Below are positions 7,545 through 16,161 of a stretch of 64,000 nt of DNA, piece by piece. The notes under the pieces are model-generated. The model was given only the letters and a program-made list of their open reading frames with translations. It was not told the origin of the DNA and did no database searches. The stretch spans positions 56,719 through 120,718 of the forward strand of contig CAJOIV010000003.1 in NCBI GenBank assembly GCA_905234665.1, in the 5' to 3' direction. Numbering within the stretch: position 1 is the stretch's first letter; every line of letters begins with the position of its first letter. The DNA is from an uncultured Bacteroidales bacterium. Lineage in GTDB: Bacteria > Bacteroidota > Bacteroidia > Bacteroidales > P3. Both the position numbers and the translations under genes were made by a program.

Positions 7545-10500
7545 TCAGAAACGGTAGAAATAGTCGGTGACTTTGGTTTTGTAGAATGGGGAGAGGGTGG
7601 GGGGGACGGTGCGGAAGAGCTCCATGTTCTTCTCCTGGAGGCGCTGGAACTGTTCGAGGTCGGAGGGGGAGGGTTGGTGGAACATGTCCTTGCCCTCGTT
7701 GCTTTCGCGGCGCTCCTCCTTCTCGCGTTGCATCTCGGCCTTCTCATGCTCGAGGAGGCGCGTCATGATCTGCTGCTGGCGACGGATGGTCTGCTGGGTG
7801 ATGACCTTGTTGACGAGGTCGGTCTCGGTCTGCTCCATCTGCCGCATCATGTCGTCTATCTCCTTCATCATCTTGGCGTTGCCTACGCCGTCCTGCTTCA
7901 TCTCCTGGCCGTATTCCTGCATCATGCGACGTATCATCTCCTGCTGGGCGGCCATGCGGGCGAACTCCTCGCTCATCTGGGCATTGCCTTTGTCGCCGAG
8001 CTTCTGGCGTTGGCCGGGCTTCTGCCCGTTCTTGTCCATCTGCTTCTTGAGGGCCTCCATCTGCTTGTTGAGCTCCTGCTGCATCTGCTTCATCGACTTG
8101 GCCGAAGGCTTGCCCTTGCCGGGATTGCTGCAGTTGCCCTTCATCTTCATTCCCTGGTTCTTGCAGCTGCCGTTATTCTTCTTCTGCTGGTTCTGCCGCA
8201 TCTGGTTCTGCATCTGGTCGAGAGCCTCGGCAAGCACGAGCGCCAGGTTGTTGAAGGAGGTCATAGTGTACTGCATTGACTGGGAAGACTGCGTGTTGCG
8301 GGAATTGGCGTAGAATGTCTGGTTCATGTCGAGCAGTGTCGAGAGGGAACGGGCGATATTGCTGTTGATTTCGCCAAGGTTCTTGTTGACCACCGCAGCC
8401 ACTGCCACCTGTCGACGGGCGACCGCGCGCAGGGAATCCTCGACCATGCGGAAGTCGTCCTTGATCTTGTTCTGTTGGGCGATTATATTCTGATACTGCG
8501 GGTCTTGGATAAATGTCGACCCTGTCTTCTGGATGAGTGCCTCCTGGTCGAAGGAGAGGCGCACGAGGTTCTTGAGGAGGTGACGTATCATCTCGGAGTC
8601 CTCGGCCAGGTCCTGCTGCTCCATATCCTGCTGGGCTTCGGCCAGCTGCTCGGAGAGCTTGTCGAGGTCGTCGGCTGCCTCCTTCTGCTGCTGCGAGGCC
8701 TCCTTGTTCTTGCCCTTGCCGAGCTTTTGGTCAGCACCTTGCTGCTTTTGGTCAATCTGTTGCAAAAGGTTCTGGTCCACCTTGAAATCGAGATTCTTGT
8801 CGATGTCTTTATACCCTTGCTGGATGTCTTGGATGTCTTTTTTCAGGTCATCGAACTCCTGCGACAACTTCTGTTGTTCCTGACGCATATTCTCCTTCTC
8901 CTGGGCGTTCTTTGCCTGCTCGGTACGTTCACTCAACTCCTTCTGTTTCTTGGCCAATTCCTCTGTTTTCTGCACGGTTTCCTCGACCTTCTTCTCCATC
9001 TCGAGACGCTTCATGAGCTCGATGTTCTGGTCGAGCTGCTTCTCGAGGTCTTCGTTCTTCATCTTCATCTGGTCGAGCTGCTCCTGCACCTTCTTCTTGT
9101 CCATCTCCTGCATCAGCTTGTCCATCTCCTTCATCATCTCCTTCATCTCGTCTGTGAGCACCTCGTTCATGAGGCGGTCGAGCTCCTTCTGCTTCTCCAT
9201 GAGCTTCTCGCTCTGGTCCTTATACTTCTGTTCAAGACGCTTATTCTCCTTCAGTTGCTGCTGCATCTTCTGGAGCATCTCCTTTACCTCCTGCTGCTTC
9301 TTGGAGAGTTCCTGCAGGTCCTGCTTGTCCTGCCAGTTGAGTTCTTTCTTGTCGACCAGCTTGCGCATGAGTTCGTTGATGTCCTCCTGCATCTTCTTGA
9401 GTTCCGACATCGACATCTCGGCGTTTTCGCGAGCCTCGTTGGAGTTGCGGGAGAGGAGGTTATCGAGCTCTTCCTCAGTGGGAATCAGCATCTCGAACTG
9501 CTGCGAGCGGGTGGACTTGGGGCCGTGGACGCCGTCGTTATCCCACACCTCGAAATAGTACACCACCTTGTCGCCCGGCATGGGGGTGAGTTTGGCCATG
9601 TCGGCCGAGAAGAGGAACTCCTGGGCGGTCTCGCGGGTGATGCCTATCTCGCGCGTCTCGGTGAAGTGCTGCGAGGTGTCTTTGACGTTGGTTTTCTCGA
9701 CGGTGAAAACCAGCTTGGTGAAGCCGTAGTCGTCCTTGATGCGCCCCTGGAAGAAGAGGCGGTCCTCGAGGGCGGAGTCGCGCATCTCGACGACGGCAAT
9801 CATGGGCGCCGCGTCGGCGATGGTGGAGACGGAATAGCGCAGCGTGTCGGTCTGGCGCGAGAAGGTATTGACTGTGGTGAATGCGTAGTTGAAGATCTGT
9901 AAGGCGCGGAGTGTCATTGTCGCACGTCCATTGCCGTCGGGCACAAGGGCTTTCTTGTTGTCTTCCTGCATGAAGAAAAGGGTGTCGACATCCTTGGTGT
10001 GGAAGTGCCACTTGACGGTGGTACCCTCGGGCACCACGATGTCGCCCTCGTTGGAGAGCGTCTCGGCGGCCTTGCCGGTATAGGCTGGGTAGGAGAGGGC
10101 CACCTGATAGTCGACCACGGCGGGCTTGGGGAAGACCTTCAAATCGAACTCTGCCGACTCGACGCCTGCGGCCTGCATCCGGAAGCGGCAGTTGCGCTGG
10201 AGGGTCTTGAAGAGGTAGGAAAAGTGCGTCTTGTCGACAGTCTGCATCTTGAAGAGGTTGCCCTCCACGTTGAGGAACACCTCGGCGGGAATGGCCTCAC
10301 CCTCAACGACTACGCGCAGGTCGAAGTCCTCCTGCTGCGCCACCTCGAGGCTCTTGTTCTCAATGATGAAGGCGAAGGGGGCTGGGCGCTCGAACTGCTC
10401 AGTATAGTGCGTGATGCGGTGCGAAGGACCCGTCAGCAGGGTAGGGGAGAGGAGCAGGAGAAGCACCACAACAGCTGCCGGGATGGCGGCATACTTGATG

Positions 10501-11027
10501 TATTTGCGGTTGCCGCGGAGGTCTACGGCCTGGTGGAAGGGGACGGGGCGGAGCTGCTCCGACTTCTGCGCGATGGCGGCCTGGAGAAGTTCGAAGTCTT
10601 CTGGCTGTTGGCTTGGTTGACACACTCCTCCGGTCCTTTGGACCACCTCCCCTAACTTAGGGGAGGAGTTGGCTGCCGCCTGTTGTAGTTGGAGGAGGTT
10701 GAGGAGCTTGTCCTGTACCTCGGGGAAGTGGTCGCCCACGATGCGGGCGGCCTCCTCGTAGGAGATAACCTTCCCGAGGCGGTACATCTTTGCCAGCGGC
10801 AACAGGACATAATATCCCAGCACGCCTGCGCCGGCCACGATATAAAACCAGAAGAGAAAAGCCCTCACGGCGGTGGAGAAATAGCCAAAATGCTCCAGCA
10901 CGGCCATCAGCAGAAAGAGCGACAACAGCAGCCCGAGGGCGTAGAGCGCGCCCTTTATCATCCTGTTCTTGTAATACTTGCGGATGAACCTGTCCAAGCT
11001 GCCGAGTATGGTGTCCTTCTTCTCCAC
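7545..11027 (-). CDS. Giant membrane-anchored coiled-coil protein, DUF4175-like
   Basis: The protein has 1160 residues. Three membrane segments lie in the first 180 residues (about 24-45, 55-77 and 158-178). An extracytoplasmic beta-rich region follows (200-480). Residues 500-900 are an extremely Lys/Glu/Gln-rich coiled coil, and the tail is rich in Gln, Met and Lys. The layout matches the DUF4175 proteins of Bacteroidota, whose role is unknown but envelope related. A 16-codon insert with SPKLGEVVQRTGGVCQ near residue 120 is translated from the palindromic element at 10618-10672, between the second and third membrane segments. The start is the ATG at 11027, just after a TATCTTTG promoter. Confidence 0.8.
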   Translation of the reverse strand: MEKKDTILGSLDRFIRKYYKNRMIKGALYALGLLLSLFLLMAVLEHFGYFSTAVRAFLFWFYIVAGAGVLGYYVLLPLAKMYRLGKVISYEEAARIVGDHFPEVQDKLLNLLQLQQAAANSSPKLGEVVQRTGGVCQPSQQPEDFELLQAAIAQKSEQLRPVPFHQAVDLRGNRKYIKYAAIPAAVVVLLLLLSPTLLTGPSHRITHYTEQFERPAPFAFIIENKSLEVAQQEDFDLRVVVEGEAIPAEVFLNVEGNLFKMQTVDKTHFSYLFKTLQRNCRFRMQAAGVESAEFDLKVFPKPAVVDYQVALSYPAYTGKAAETLSNEGDIVVPEGTTVKWHFHTKDVDTLFFMQEDNKKALVPDGNGRATMTLRALQIFNYAFTTVNTFSRQTDTLRYSVSTIADAAPMIAVVEMRDSALEDRLFFQGRIKDDYGFTKLVFTVEKTNVKDTSQHFTETREIGITRETAQEFLFSADMAKLTPMPGDKVVYYFEVWDNDGVHGPKSTRSQQFEMLIPTEEELDNLLSRNSNEARENAEMSMSELKKMQEDINELMRKLVDKKELNWQDKQDLQELSKKQQEVKEMLQKMQQQLKENKRLEQKYKDQSEKLMEKQKELDRLMNEVLTDEMKEMMKEMDKLMQEMDKKKVQEQLDQMKMKNEDLEKQLDQNIELMKRLEMEKKVEETVQKTEELAKKQKELSERTEQAKNAQEKENMRQEQQKLSQEFDDLKKDIQDIQQGYKDIDKNLDFKVDQNLLQQIDQKQQGADQKLGKGKNKEASQQQKEAADDLDKLSEQLAEAQQDMEQQDLAEDSEMIRHLLKNLVRLSFDQEALIQKTGSTFIQDPQYQNIIAQQNKIKDDFRMVEDSLRAVARRQVAVAAVVNKNLGEINSNIARSLSTLLDMNQTFYANSRNTQSSQSMQYTMTSFNNLALVLAEALDQMQNQMRQNQQKKNNGSCKNQGMKMKGNCSNPGKGKPSAKSMKQMQQELNKQMEALKKQMDKNGQKPGQRQKLGDKGNAQMSEEFARMAAQQEMIRRMMQEYGQEMKQDGVGNAKMMKEIDDMMRQMEQTETDLVNKVITQQTIRRQQQIMTRLLEHEKAEMQREKEERRESNEGKDMFHQPSPSDLEQFQRLQEKNMELFRTVPPTLSPFYKTKVTDYFYRF
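10618..10672 (+). repeat. Double-hairpin palindromic element, copy A (inside the DUF4175 gene)
   Basis: The order is CACACTCCTCCG, hairpin GGTCCTTTGGACC, then ACCTCCCCTAACTTAGGGG and AGGAG. Copies B (47863-47914) and C (55464-55517) share both hairpins, and D (56999-57035) keeps the first half. Here the element is in frame within a long gene and reads on the opposite strand and in a different frame from copy C. Confidence 0.85.
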
Positions 11028-11044
11028 GGTACAGAAATAACGTG

Positions 11045-11052
11045 CAAAGATA
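11045..11052 (-). promoter_or_regulatory. -7 promoter box for the DUF4175-like gene
   Basis: The complement is TATCTTTG, 18 bp before the ATG at 11027. It lies back to back with the SDR promoter at 11106. Confidence 0.65.
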
Positions 11053-11061
11053 CGAAGAAAA

Positions 11062-11082
11062 GTTTATAGTTTATAGTTTATT
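11062..11082. repeat. Heptamer array GTTTATA x3 between divergent promoters
   Basis: Two exact GTTTATA units and one GTTTATT lie between the promoters of the DUF4175-like and SDR genes. Similar seven-base arrays occur at 31501, 42767, 43925 and 47011. Confidence 0.7.
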
Positions 11083-11105
11083 GTTGAAAGATGGGAAAAA
11101 AAGCG

Positions 11106-11113
11106 TATCTTTG
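11106..11113 (+). promoter_or_regulatory. -7 promoter box for the SDR gene
   Basis: TATCTTTG lies 23 bp before the ATG at 11136. A weak TTG occurs near 11084-11086 at roughly -33 spacing. Confidence 0.65.
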
Positions 11114-11135
11114 CATCCTCAAACTACTGCCTAAC

Positions 11136-11936
11136 ATGGAAAAAGTCATCATCGTCACCGGGGCGTCGTCGGGCTTCGGGAAGTCTATCGCCGAGCGGCT
11201 TGCGGGTCGCGGGCATAAGGTCTACGGCATCTGCCGGAGGGCTATGGAGAACGGTTCTGTCACCTATCTGCAGGGGGACGTGCGCGACGCTGCCCGCATG
11301 GGGGAGATTGTGGAAGAGATTTACGGCCGCGAGGGGCGCATCGACGTGCTCGTCAACAACGCGGGAATGGGCATAGGAGGCGCTCTCGAGCTCGCCACCG
11401 AGGAAGAGTACCGCCTGCAGGTAGAAACGAACTTCTACGGCTGCGTAAACGCGTGCCAGAGGGTATTGCCCTATATGCGGAAGCAGCGCGCCGGACAGAT
11501 CATCAACCTCAGCTCCATCGGCGGCGTGATGGGCCTGCCCTACCAAGGGTTCTATTCCGCCTCGAAGTTCGCCATCGAAGGCTTCTCCGAGGCGTTAAGC
11601 GCCGAAGTGAAACGGTTCGGCATCAAGGTGTCGATGGTCGAGCCGGGCGACTTTGCCACAGGGTTCACCGCCTCGCGGCGCAACTCGGAGGCCACGATGA
11701 ACGACCCCGACTACGGCCCTGTGTTCCGTCATTCGCTGGAACTTATCGAGAAAGAGGAGAACGGGGGTCTGAAGCCCGAGAAACTGGCCGCCACCGTGGA
11801 GAAGATTATCAATTCCCGCCGGCCAAGGCTGCGCTACGTCGTGGCCAACTTCGAGCAGTGGCTCTCGGTGGTGCTGAAAAGAATATGTCCCGGAAACTGG
11901 TTTGTCGACATTCTCCGGGACTATTACAAGTCTTAA
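11136..11936 (+). CDS. Short-chain dehydrogenase/reductase; candidate 3-ketosphinganine reductase
   Basis: Started at the ATG at 11136 the enzyme has 266 residues. Classical SDR marks are the NAD(P)-binding TGASSGFG (8-15), NNAG (74-77), the active Ser pair near 126-127, and Tyr140-x3-Lys144 within YSASK. The sequence alone gives no substrate. It is convergent with the GNAT-fold gene (5 bp apart), which sits next to serine palmitoyltransferase. Reduction of 3-ketosphinganine, the second sphingolipid step, is therefore an attractive inference. A general ketone or fatty aldehyde reductase is equally allowed by the motifs. Confidence 0.85.
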   Translation: MEKVIIVTGASSGFGKSIAERLAGRGHKVYGICRRAMENGSVTYLQGDVRDAARMGEIVEEIYGREGRIDVLVNNAGMGIGGALELATEEEYRLQVETNFYGCVNACQRVLPYMRKQRAGQIINLSSIGGVMGLPYQGFYSASKFAIEGFSEALSAEVKRFGIKVSMVEPGDFATGFTASRRNSEATMNDPDYGPVFRHSLELIEKEENGGLKPEKLAATVEKIINSRRPRLRYVVANFEQWLSVVLKRICPGNWFVDILRDYYKS

Positions 11937-11941
11937 AGATG

Positions 11942-13063
11942 TTATAACGCCTTCTTGAATACGGCGCGCTTCATCATGGGGTCGGCCTTGTAGGTGGTAT
12001 CCCAGATGCGTTGGGCCTCATTGCCGATGATCTGCGGGTTGGAGTAGGACCACTGGACGTTGTGGTTGATGGCGCTCTGGCTCATGGCGGCGTAGTAGAT
12101 GGAATGGACGCCACGCTTCTGCCAGTCGGGATGCACGCCGTTGAGGAGCAGGTCGATATCGGTGAAATGACGGAGGCAGCGGAGGATATGGTACCAGCCG
12201 AAGGGGAAGAGGCGGCCTTTGGCTTTCTTGAACCCCTCGTTGAGGTCGGGGATGATGAGGGCGAAGGCCACGAGGTTGTCGTTCTCGTCGGCCACGAAAC
12301 TCACAAAGTCAAGGTTTACGAAGGGGATATACTGCTTGATGTAGACGCCAATCTCCTTCTCGGTCATGGGGACAAAGTCGTAGAGATCCTTGAACGAGTC
12401 GTTGATGGTGTGGAAGAACTTCCAGGCCCAAGGGTAGACCTCCTTGCGGTTCTTGAATTTGAGTTCGCGGAGATGGTATTTCTCGAGGATGAGCTTGTTG
12501 AGACGCCCGACCTTCTCGGGGATGGGCTGCGAGGCGAAAATCTTGTATTGCGCCCACTGGCAAGGAATCTCGAAACCGGCGCGGGTGATGAAGTCGATGT
12601 AATACTTTGGGTTGTAGAGCGTACTGAGGTTCTGGCGCTGGTCGAAGCCTTCGATGACCCAGCATTCCTTGTCCATGTCGGTGAAGCCGAAAGGCCCTTC
12701 TATCTCGGTCATTCCCTTGCCGCGGCCCCAGTCGGCCACGGTGTTGAGGAGTTTCTCGAAGACATCATAGTCCTCGACGAAGTCGAACCAGCCGAAGCGG
12801 ACGGCCTTCTTGTTCCAGCGTTCGTTGACGCTGTGGTTGATGATACCCGCCACGCGGCCGACAATCTTGCCGTCGTGCCAGGCGAGCCAGAGCTTGAGGT
12901 CGCAATGTTCGAGTGAGGGGTTCTTGGAAGTGAGGAGGTTCACCTCGTCGAACATGAGAGGCGGGATGTAGGTGGGCACATCCTTGAACAGGCGGTTGGG
13001 GAACTGTATAAACTTGCGCAGCTGGCAACGGCCGGAGACCTCTTTGATAATGATGTTTTCCAT
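11942..13063 (-). CDS. Acyl-CoA N-acyltransferase (GNAT-fold) protein; candidate bacterial ceramide synthase
   Basis: A 373-residue protein from the ATG at 13063; the longer frame begins in the repeat at 13065-13135. The N-terminal half (FIQFPNRLFKDVPTYIPPL, then WLAWHDGKIVGRVAGIINH) and the C-terminal SFVADENDNLVAFALIIPDL match the double GNAT-like proteins often next to spt in Bacteroidota. Bacterial ceramide synthase bCerS, described in Caulobacter, belongs to the acyl-CoA N-acyltransferase superfamily. The linkage to spt makes that role plausible here, but it is inferred, not seen. The 82-bp gap to spt contains a repeat. Confidence 0.7.
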   Translation of the reverse strand: MENIIIKEVSGRCQLRKFIQFPNRLFKDVPTYIPPLMFDEVNLLTSKNPSLEHCDLKLWLAWHDGKIVGRVAGIINHSVNERWNKKAVRFGWFDFVEDYDVFEKLLNTVADWGRGKGMTEIEGPFGFTDMDKECWVIEGFDQRQNLSTLYNPKYYIDFITRAGFEIPCQWAQYKIFASQPIPEKVGRLNKLILEKYHLRELKFKNRKEVYPWAWKFFHTINDSFKDLYDFVPMTEKEIGVYIKQYIPFVNLDFVSFVADENDNLVAFALIIPDLNEGFKKAKGRLFPFGWYHILRCLRHFTDIDLLLNGVHPDWQKRGVHSIYYAAMSQSAINHNVQWSYSNPQIIGNEAQRIWDTTYKADPMMKRAVFKKAL

Positions 13064-13064
13064 T

Positions 13065-13104
13065 CGAATGTGTGAATGCTTGAATGTGTGAATGCTTGAA
13101 CTGA
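13065..13104. repeat. Octamer array TGAATGTG/TGAATGCT
   Basis: Five consecutive 8-bp units of the form YGAATGYK or TGAACTGA directly follow the start codon of the GNAT-fold gene, on its 5' side. A related TAATGTGT array is at 29009-29038, in the same position relative to another minus-strand gene pair. Confidence 0.7.
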
Positions 13105-13135
13105 GGTCGGCGCCCTCGCGGCGCCAATGTGTGAG
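13091..13135. repeat. 45-bp dispersed repeat, copy 1
   Basis: The copy runs from AATGCTTGAACTGAGGTCGG through the GGCGCC/GGCGCC hairpin to CAATGTGTGAG. It matches 29026-29070 with two mismatches. Both copies occupy the gap between two minus-strand genes. Confidence 0.85.
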
Positions 13136-13145
13136 CGGGGAGTGG

Positions 13146-14330
13146 TTAGAGGACGCCTTCCTTCTTGAAGCACTTGTATATCTTCTCGACGGCGCAGTCA
13201 ATCTGGTCGTGGGTGTGCGTGGCCATGAGGGCGAAACGGATGAGGGTGTCCTTAGGCGGCACAGCAGGCGGCACCACGGGAGTGACGAAGATGCCTTCCT
13301 CGAAAATCATGTGCGTGAGTCGGAACGTCTTGTTGTCGTCACGGATATAGAGGGGGATGATGGGGCTTTGTGTATGGCCAATCTCAAACCCAAGGGTGCG
13401 GAATGCATTGAGGGCGTAGTGTGTGTTATCCCAGAGGGATACGTTGCGTTCGGGCTCGTTGCGCATGATTTTGAGCGAGGCGAGAACGGCGGCGGTGGCG
13501 GCGGGGGGAATGGAGGCGGTGAAGATATAGGGGCGCACGCTGTGTTTCATGTAGTTGATAGTCTCCTTGTCCGTGGCGATGAAACCGCCGATGGAGGCCA
13601 GCGACTTGGAGAAGGTGCCCATGATAATCTCCACCTTGTCGAGGCAGTTGAAGTGGTCGCTGGTGCCGCGGCCTTCGCGGCCGAAGACGCCGAGGCCGTG
13701 GGCCTCGTCGACCATAAGGGTGGCCTGGTAGCGGTCGCAGATCTCGACCATACGGTCGATGGGAGCCACATCGCCTTCCATGGAGAAGACACCGTCGGTG
13801 ACCACGAGTTTGGAGGCCTCGATGGGAATCTTCTGGAGCACACGCTCCAGGTCTTCCATGTTGCAATGCTTGTACTTGAAGGTGTTGGCGAAGGTGATGA
13901 GCTTTCCTTCCATGATGGAGGCATGCACAAGTTCGTCATACACAAGGTAGTCGTTGCGGCCCACCACACAGGGTATGGTGCCGGAATTGGCCTGGAAACC
14001 TGCTGAGAAGAGCATCACATCGTCCTTTCCGAGGAACTCGGCCAGCTCGTTCTGGAGCTGCACATGGATGTCGAGGGTACCGTTGAGGAAAGGCGAACCG
14101 GCACACCCAGTGCCATACTTGTCGATGGCGGCCTTGGCAGCCTCTTTGATTTTGGGATGATTGGTCAAACCCAGGTATGAATTGGAACCAAACATCAATA
14201 CTTTCTTGCCACTAACGATGACTTCAGTGTCCTGCTCGGACGAGATGGGAGTAAAATACGGGTAAATACCTGCGGCCTTTGCTTCCTGCGGTGCCGTGTA
14301 TCGTGCCAGCTTCTTTTGTAACGGTTTCAT
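13146..14330 (-). CDS. spt: Serine palmitoyltransferase (alpha-oxoamine synthase family)
   Basis: This 394-residue PLP enzyme shows FGSNSYLGL (48-56), the substrate pocket DEAHGLGVFG (208-217) and the PLP lysine in GTFSKSLAS (Lys242). Alpha-oxoamine synthases condense an amino acid with an acyl-CoA. The N-terminal half and length fit bacterial serine palmitoyltransferase, which makes 3-ketosphinganine, the entry to sphingolipids typical of Bacteroidota. 2-amino-3-ketobutyrate CoA ligase and 8-amino-7-oxononanoate synthase are the nearest alternatives. The GNAT-fold neighbour favours sphingolipid synthesis. It precedes that gene on the same strand. Confidence 0.88.
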   Translation of the reverse strand: MKPLQKKLARYTAPQEAKAAGIYPYFTPISSEQDTEVIVSGKKVLMFGSNSYLGLTNHPKIKEAAKAAIDKYGTGCAGSPFLNGTLDIHVQLQNELAEFLGKDDVMLFSAGFQANSGTIPCVVGRNDYLVYDELVHASIMEGKLITFANTFKYKHCNMEDLERVLQKIPIEASKLVVTDGVFSMEGDVAPIDRMVEICDRYQATLMVDEAHGLGVFGREGRGTSDHFNCLDKVEIIMGTFSKSLASIGGFIATDKETINYMKHSVRPYIFTASIPPAATAAVLASLKIMRNEPERNVSLWDNTHYALNAFRTLGFEIGHTQSPIIPLYIRDDNKTFRLTHMIFEEGIFVTPVVPPAVPPKDTLIRFALMATHTHDQIDCAVEKIYKCFKKEGVL

Positions 14331-14392
14331 CGAAACTTTTATGTTAAAATATTAGAGTGCAAAGTAACGAAAAAAAATCCAAATACAGAGAA

Positions 14393-15169
14393 TTATTGTG
14401 TTAAAAATGAAAACAAGCGTTCGGTGAGGCGGCTCGCTCCAATTCTAAAAAATTGACTACTAATCTCTTTTTCTCCAAAGACGGAAGTGGCCAAACGGTA
14501 GTATACCAAAGCTTGCTCGGGGGTTGAGATGCCCCCAGCGGCCTTAAATCCGACCCACTTTCCGCTTTTTTGGTGTTCACGACGAATGGTGTCAAGCATG
14601 ATTTGCGCCGCCTCGGGAGTGGCCGAGACGGATATCTTGCCCGTGGAGGTCTTGATGAAGTCGGCCCCTGCCCCGATGGCCAGCTCTGCAGCACGCGCAA
14701 TGAGGGTGGGGGAGGGGAGCTCGCCAGTCTCCAGAATGACCTTGAGGGTTCGCTCCTTGCAGCATTGCCGGATGGCGGCCACCTCGTCGCACACGCGCTG
14801 GTCGTCACCTTCTATCAAAGCACCGCGGCTGAGAACCATATCGATCTCGTCGGCCCCTTCGTCGAGGGCATACTGCACTTCGGCCAGTTTGACATGCAGT
14901 GGCGACTGTCCCGCTGGAAAGGCTCCTGCCACCGATGCCACATGGATACCACTGCCTTGCAAGAGTTTACACGCCTGTCGCACAAATACGGGATAGACAC
15001 ACACTGCAGCCACAGGGCCTATGCCGAGGCTTGCATCGACCATCTGCAACGAATTGGTGCAGAGCTGTTCAACACGCGCCTTGGTGTCGCATCCTTCGAG
15101 GGTTGTGTTGTCGATGCACCCAAAAACCTGGCGCAAGGCCTCACGGTCGCTGGACAAAGCTTCTGACAT
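14393..15169 (-). CDS. deoC: Deoxyribose-phosphate aldolase
   Basis: A 258-residue class I aldolase that splits 2-deoxyribose 5-phosphate into glyceraldehyde 3-phosphate and acetaldehyde in deoxynucleoside salvage. Catalytic residues are Asp110 (DEIDMV), Schiff-base Lys173 (FIKTSTG) and Lys209 (GFKAAGGIS). I prefer the ATG at 15169, 8 bp past the rpiB stop. A GTG at 15190 would overlap rpiB and add seven residues. It is co-transcribed with rpiB. Confidence 0.95.
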   Translation of the reverse strand: MSEALSSDREALRQVFGCIDNTTLEGCDTKARVEQLCTNSLQMVDASLGIGPVAAVCVYPVFVRQACKLLQGSGIHVASVAGAFPAGQSPLHVKLAEVQYALDEGADEIDMVLSRGALIEGDDQRVCDEVAAIRQCCKERTLKVILETGELPSPTLIARAAELAIGAGADFIKTSTGKISVSATPEAAQIMLDTIRREHQKSGKWVGFKAAGGISTPEQALVYYRLATSVFGEKEISSQFFRIGASRLTERLFSFLTQ

Positions 15170-15177
15170 CGGTTGAA

Positions 15178-15621
15178 TCACTTGATACACTGACTGATTT
15201 TCTCCACACGGCGTTGGTGGCGTCCGCCTTCAAAGGGCGTGTTGAGATATTCGTCGACAATCTGCAATGCCGTCTCTTCCGGAATGAAACGTGCAGGCAT
15301 GGAAAGAATATTGCAGTCGTTGTGCTGACGGCCCAGGTGGGCGATCTCGGGTGTCCAGCAGAGGGCGCAACGCACGCCGGGATACTTGTTGACAGTCATC
15401 TGCACACCGTTGCCGCTGCCGCAGATGACGATGCCGCGGGCATAGAGGCCGCTGTCGATGGCATGACCCACCTGATGCGCAAAGTCCGGATAGTCACAGC
15501 TGTCGGCACTGTAGGTGCCATAGTCTTTCACCTCGAATCCCTTGTCGGCGAGGTATTTTTTCACCGTTTCTTTCAGTTCGAAACCTGCGTGGTCGGACGC
15601 TATAGGAATAATTTCTTTCAT
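15178..15621 (-). CDS. rpiB: Ribose-5-phosphate isomerase B
   Basis: This 147-residue protein interconverts ribose 5-phosphate and ribulose 5-phosphate in the pentose phosphate pathway. Family signs are SDHAGFELK (9-17), the catalytic CGSGNGV loop (Cys67) and the C-terminal NTPFEGGRHQRRV. The start is the ATG at 15621. A longer upstream frame overlaps the promoter. A TACTTTTG box at 15653-15660 reads into it. It heads the rpiB-deoC unit and diverges from nadA across the 540-bp AT-rich gap. Confidence 0.96.
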   Translation of the reverse strand: MKEIIPIASDHAGFELKETVKKYLADKGFEVKDYGTYSADSCDYPDFAHQVGHAIDSGLYARGIVICGSGNGVQMTVNKYPGVRCALCWTPEIAHLGRQHNDCNILSMPARFIPEETALQIVDEYLNTPFEGGRHQRRVEKISQCIK

Positions 15622-15652
15622 AAACAAGCGTGTTGATATTATTTTGGAAGTA

Positions 15653-15660
15653 CAAAAGTA
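15653..15660 (-). promoter_or_regulatory. -7 promoter box for rpiB-deoC
   Basis: The complement reads TACTTTTG, fitting TAnnTTTG, 31 bp before the rpiB ATG. A weak TTGTG lies about 20 bp further upstream. Confidence 0.6.
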
Positions 15661-16125
15661 CGACAAAAGCATAATATATTCACAATGACACAGGTTAAAT
15701 TTTACACAAGTTTTTAACCCCCGACGATAGGACATAGAGTATCAGCCGGATAAAAAATATCAACACGAATTGTTGACATTGGTTTGAAATCCTGTCAGCA
15801 AAAAAATGATAACTTTCCCCGACCTCGGTAATGTTGAAAAGCACCCATCTTTTCAGCGTTTTTGAACAAAGAAAAAGGTTCCTAAGTGACGTTTTGACTA
15901 TTCACAAAAGTCCGTTGAATGCACTATCCACAGAATGTTGACAAACGAAAGACCGTTTGAACATGAAAGGGTTGTAATCTGATAGTTTTGTTGACACCTG
16001 TTGAGAAGCTCCCAATGCCCATGAGATGCAAAAGGGGCTTATCAACAATATTGACAACCTAAGAATGAATAAACATTTTAAAGAAGAAATATAGAAAGAA
16101 TTATTGGGAATCCGTTTCTTTTTCG

Positions 16126-16133
16126 TATCTTTG
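16126..16133 (+). promoter_or_regulatory. -7 promoter box for nadA
   Basis: TATCTTTG at 16126-16133 with ATTG at 16103-16106 (19-bp spacer) precedes the nadA ATG by 28 bp. Confidence 0.7.
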
Positions 16134-16161
16134 CATTTTGAAAACCAAATAAACGATAGCA

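Larger units (their letters stand above)
15622..16161. other. Candidate replication origin (oriC): AT-rich divergent gap with DnaA-box-like 9-mers
   Basis: There is no credible gene in 540 bp between diverging rpiB and nadA. About a dozen 9-mers resemble the DnaA box TTATNCACA or its complement: TGTTGATAT 15631, ATATTCACA 15676, ATATCAACA 15757, TGTTGACAT 15771, TGTTGAAAA 15832, CTATTCACA 15898, CTATCCACA 15924, TGTTGACAA 15936, TGTTGACAC 15989, TGTTGAGAA 15999 and TTATCAACA 16039. A perfect parS lies 1.5 kb to the right. The origin role is an inference. An alternative is a cluster of sites for another TTGACA-binding regulator. Confidence 0.45.

Noticed and set aside
8475..9902. 475-codon Leu-rich plus-strand frame that looks like a membrane protein
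   Set aside because: It is the complement of the Lys/Glu/Gln coiled-coil region of the DUF4175-like gene; such codons read as Leu/Phe/Val on the other strand.
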